The translations under genes and the position numbers were made by a program. This document shows positions 61,846 through 64,000 of a DNA stretch of 64,000 nt, piece by piece. Numbering within the stretch: position 1 is the stretch's first letter; every line of letters starts with the position of its first letter. The notes beneath the pieces are model-generated. The model saw only the letters and a program-made list of their open reading frames with translations. It was not told the origin of the DNA and did not search any database. This DNA is from Gorsachius magnificus (Eukaryota > Chordata > Aves > Pelecaniformes > Ardeidae): assembly GCA_034008185.1 (NCBI GenBank), contig CM067083.1, positions 62,001-126,000 of the forward strand, given 5' to 3'.

Positions 61846-62006
61846 CTCATTGATTAACATTCGGCTGGCCATGGAGAGACGTGTTTTGGGAGGGAAGTGG
61901 CTGGTTATCATGATCCGGAGCCCAGCCTCAGAAAATGAAAGCTGGTGTGGGTAGGCAGACAGCAGCTCATCCACCATGATCACTGAGGCTTTACGGTGGA
62001 AATTTC
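61846..62006 (-). CDS. SLC24A3: SLC24A3 (NCKX3) coding exon, end of the large cytosolic loop; first exon of the gene in this window
   Basis: Internal exon of a K+-dependent Na+/Ca2+ exchanger of the plasma membrane (4 Na+ in, 1 Ca2+ plus 1 K+ out). It is 161 nt: two bases of a split codon followed by 53 codons. The minus-strand read begins NFHRKASVIMVDELL and ends SRMLINE, a segment I recognise as NCKX3 rather than NCKX1, 2, 4 or 5. The acceptor is CTACAG at 62007-62012 and the donor GTATG starts at 61845. Motifs include SAYPHQLSF and TSHFPPKTRLS, part of the regulatory loop joining the two membrane domains. The preceding exon was not found up to base 64000, so the N-terminal half lies outside. 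No frameshift or stop is present. Confidence 0.96.
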
Positions 62007-62930
62007 CTGTAGTGAAGGAACAGAGAAATTGAGGTCATCTTCCAGCAGTCTCTCTCTCTGCCCTACGTGGCTCTCGGAAGAATAAACCCACAGGTTCCTT
62101 TTGTAAGAACCATTCCTTCAGCTATCACCATTCAAAATATGCCTCCTCTGTCCTTAATTTCTATCTTCACATGTCCTCCATTTCTGTCTTTAAATAAATC
62201 ACCAAGATGGTGTCCCCACTCATGCTCATTACAGAGAATCAAATCTGCTCTGCACAGTTCATCACGGGCCTGCGTTAAGCAGATCACTGCTTCCACAGCA
62301 GCTACTCCACCGAGGTAGAAATGGTGCTGCAGTAAAGCTGCATTAACTCCACTGTTGTAATCTGCACTTCTGTGAGGATATTGGCCTCACCCACCATTAA
62401 CTGTACACGAGGGTGAGGAAATTGTCACTGCGTTCCTGCAGGGTACCAATGCAAATGAAAAGCAGGTTCCTGCATCCTGGGCAAGCAGCTCATGGCTGGG
62501 AAGTGCCATCAAACCTGGCAGCAAGCGCAGATGCCGCTCCATGGGGTGTGACCCGCAGTGCGGGAGCAAAGGAACAAGGAGACAGGGGCAGGTACCTGAA
62601 TCGCGCTCCAGCTGGGGCACAGTGCCAGTGCCCACTACCTCTGGGGTGGCGCGGTGCCAGCGCCCACCCTTTCTGTGCCTGGATCATACCTTGGGGTGTA
62701 AATTCTGGCCCAGGACTGGGACTTGGCAGCAGGAAAACCTGAGGCCTTCCCCAACATATCTCTGCTTTGGTTTATTAAAATCAGTGCTGAACACTGACAA
62801 ATGTTGCATGGCATTATTATTTATTACCATCACTGTTAGTCTTACAGAAGAATATCTCCTCGGCTTTAGTGTCACTTTTTTTTTTTTCTGAGCAGGTTTC
62901 CATGGATTGGGCTAGATAAGTGGGGTCATC

Positions 62931-62969
<39 letters not shown>

Positions 62970-64000
62970 AACCAGCCAGCCAGCTTTTCATTGTTACTTT
63001 TTCCATGTTGGCATTTCCTGCATGGCACTTGGGGGAACTGCCCCAAACACACAAATCCTTCTGTTTGATTCTTTTTGGCCCCCTGTTCAGAAAAAGCCTC
63101 AGAAAACAAATGCTAGTGTCTGAAACCTTCAGGCAACCTGTTGCAATGGTGCTGTTTGTGGCCCCATGCTACTGGCTGGTGTGCAGAGCAGTGCCACACG
63201 CCCGTCTGGGCCTCTGGTGGCCCACTGCCAAGTAAATACAGGAACAATCTGCAAGAAAATTAAGCAATCCTTTCGTCTTCCTTCCTCAGCCAGTTTGAGT
63301 AACTGCAAGCATCCAAAACAAAAAATTACCAGCAGCTGAGCAGTCTTGGGAGATTTAAACCAAATCCCACAGTCAGAACTGCCTCATTTGTGTGTAACTG
63401 AGGAAACCTAGATGACTAAGGCCTGAGTTTACACATACTAAGTTTTACCAGTCTAGCTTTACCGGTACAGAGTGCAGTCATCTTGCCAGCACAATTTTGC
63501 TATTGAGAGCCCCAGGCTACAGAGAGCTGTTCCCACAAAAGCAGCTTCCCCAAACCAGAGCGCGCAGCACTCACGAAAGCCTTCCCTCAGCAACAGGGGC
63601 AGTGACACGATAGCCGGCTTCTGGTAGACTCGAAGGGTTTGATGTCAGCAAATAAACCCCTCTACATTACATGTGTAGTTGCTTACTGGATGCAGACTGC
63701 CTTTCAATCACTGTTTGCAGGAAAGGAGACCTACTTTTGTTACTTTTTTTTCAGTCCAGGGAAACAAAAAGGGCAGCCCATCTTTAGTCAGAGACCAGGA
63801 CTGCTTTAGACAAGACAGAGCTCCTTCTCAGGTTAAACCAGTGACTGGAGGGGGGCGGGGGGGAAGTTATTCCTGAGGATAAGTACATATAAATCCCAAG
63901 CAGTTACTGCACATGCTTGTTGACTGTTGCAGAGATTAAAAAAATTACCTTCTCTAAATACAGTTTAGCACATGCTTGCAGACACACACATCGAGCTACT
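62007..64000 (-). other. SLC24A3: SLC24A3 intron (partial), no coding exon found
   Basis: Non-coding sequence upstream of the first visible exon on the minus strand. I looked for the preceding NCKX3 exon and saw no match in either frame or codon pattern. It contains a 30-base A run at 62937-62966, a T run near 62877-62887 and a G-rich patch near 63850. No other gene is supported. Confidence 0.7.
62937..62966 (+). repeat. 30-base A tract
   Basis: Uninterrupted A run inside an SLC24A3 intron. An ATTAAA word leads directly into it, but no recognisable retroposed sequence lies upstream, so it is described only as a homopolymer. Confidence 0.9.

Noticed and set aside
1..64000. CRISPR arrays, operons, phage or bacterial mobile elements
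   Set aside because: No regularly spaced direct repeats with unique spacers and no dense prokaryotic coding. The window is vertebrate.

Overview
The window is vertebrate nuclear DNA, almost certainly from a bird. Several families carry that signal: a chicken-repeat-1 (CR1) LINE 3' end with its octamer tail and an open reverse-transcriptase C-terminus, two more decayed CR1 copies, LTR fragments of avian endogenous-retrovirus type, one relic of the amniote MIR SINE, and one intron-rich gene with GT-AG splice sites. There is no prokaryotic organisation: no operons, CRISPR arrays, tRNA or rRNA genes. Most open reading frames are chance frames in non-coding DNA.

The gene that can be proved is SLC24A3 (NCKX3), a potassium-dependent sodium/calcium exchanger, on the minus strand. 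Seven coding exons can be placed to the base between 62006 and 42436. They join in frame into 1049 nt of coding sequence, which is 348 residues and a stop, roughly the C-terminal half of the protein. In order they encode the end of the large cytosolic loop, an extreme Glu/Asp/Asn-rich stretch, the second membrane domain with the alpha-2 ion-binding repeat split over two exons, and the C-terminus. A 13-kb intron lies between 43657 and 56725. Earlier exons must lie beyond 64000, and the 3' UTR runs left from 42435 to an undefined end.

Region by region: 1-19250 is non-coding sequence with an ERV LTR fragment near 5.4 kb, a decayed LINE scrap near 12.9 kb, a CpG-rich patch near 14.6 kb and a nearly full-length solo LTR at 15.73-16.66 kb. 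19255-19985 is a strong CpG island with a candidate minus-strand first exon and splice donor. From conserved vertebrate gene order (RIN2 follows SLC24A3 on the same strand) this is probably the RIN2 promoter, but no RIN2 coding exon was found. 20-42.4 kb is the intergenic interval, with a CR1 copy (21.3-21.9 kb), a 3'-end-like AT-rich block (29.2-29.7 kb), an AT-rich candidate conserved block (36.9-38.2 kb) and a C-rich minisatellite (39.2 kb). 42.4-64 kb is the 3' half of SLC24A3, with CR1 and MIR relics in its introns, all antisense to the gene.

I saw no previously undescribed biological system. The most useful results are the exon structure, the CpG island promoter call, and the repeat and possible 3'-end observations listed as findings. 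Family assignments rest on recognition without database searches.
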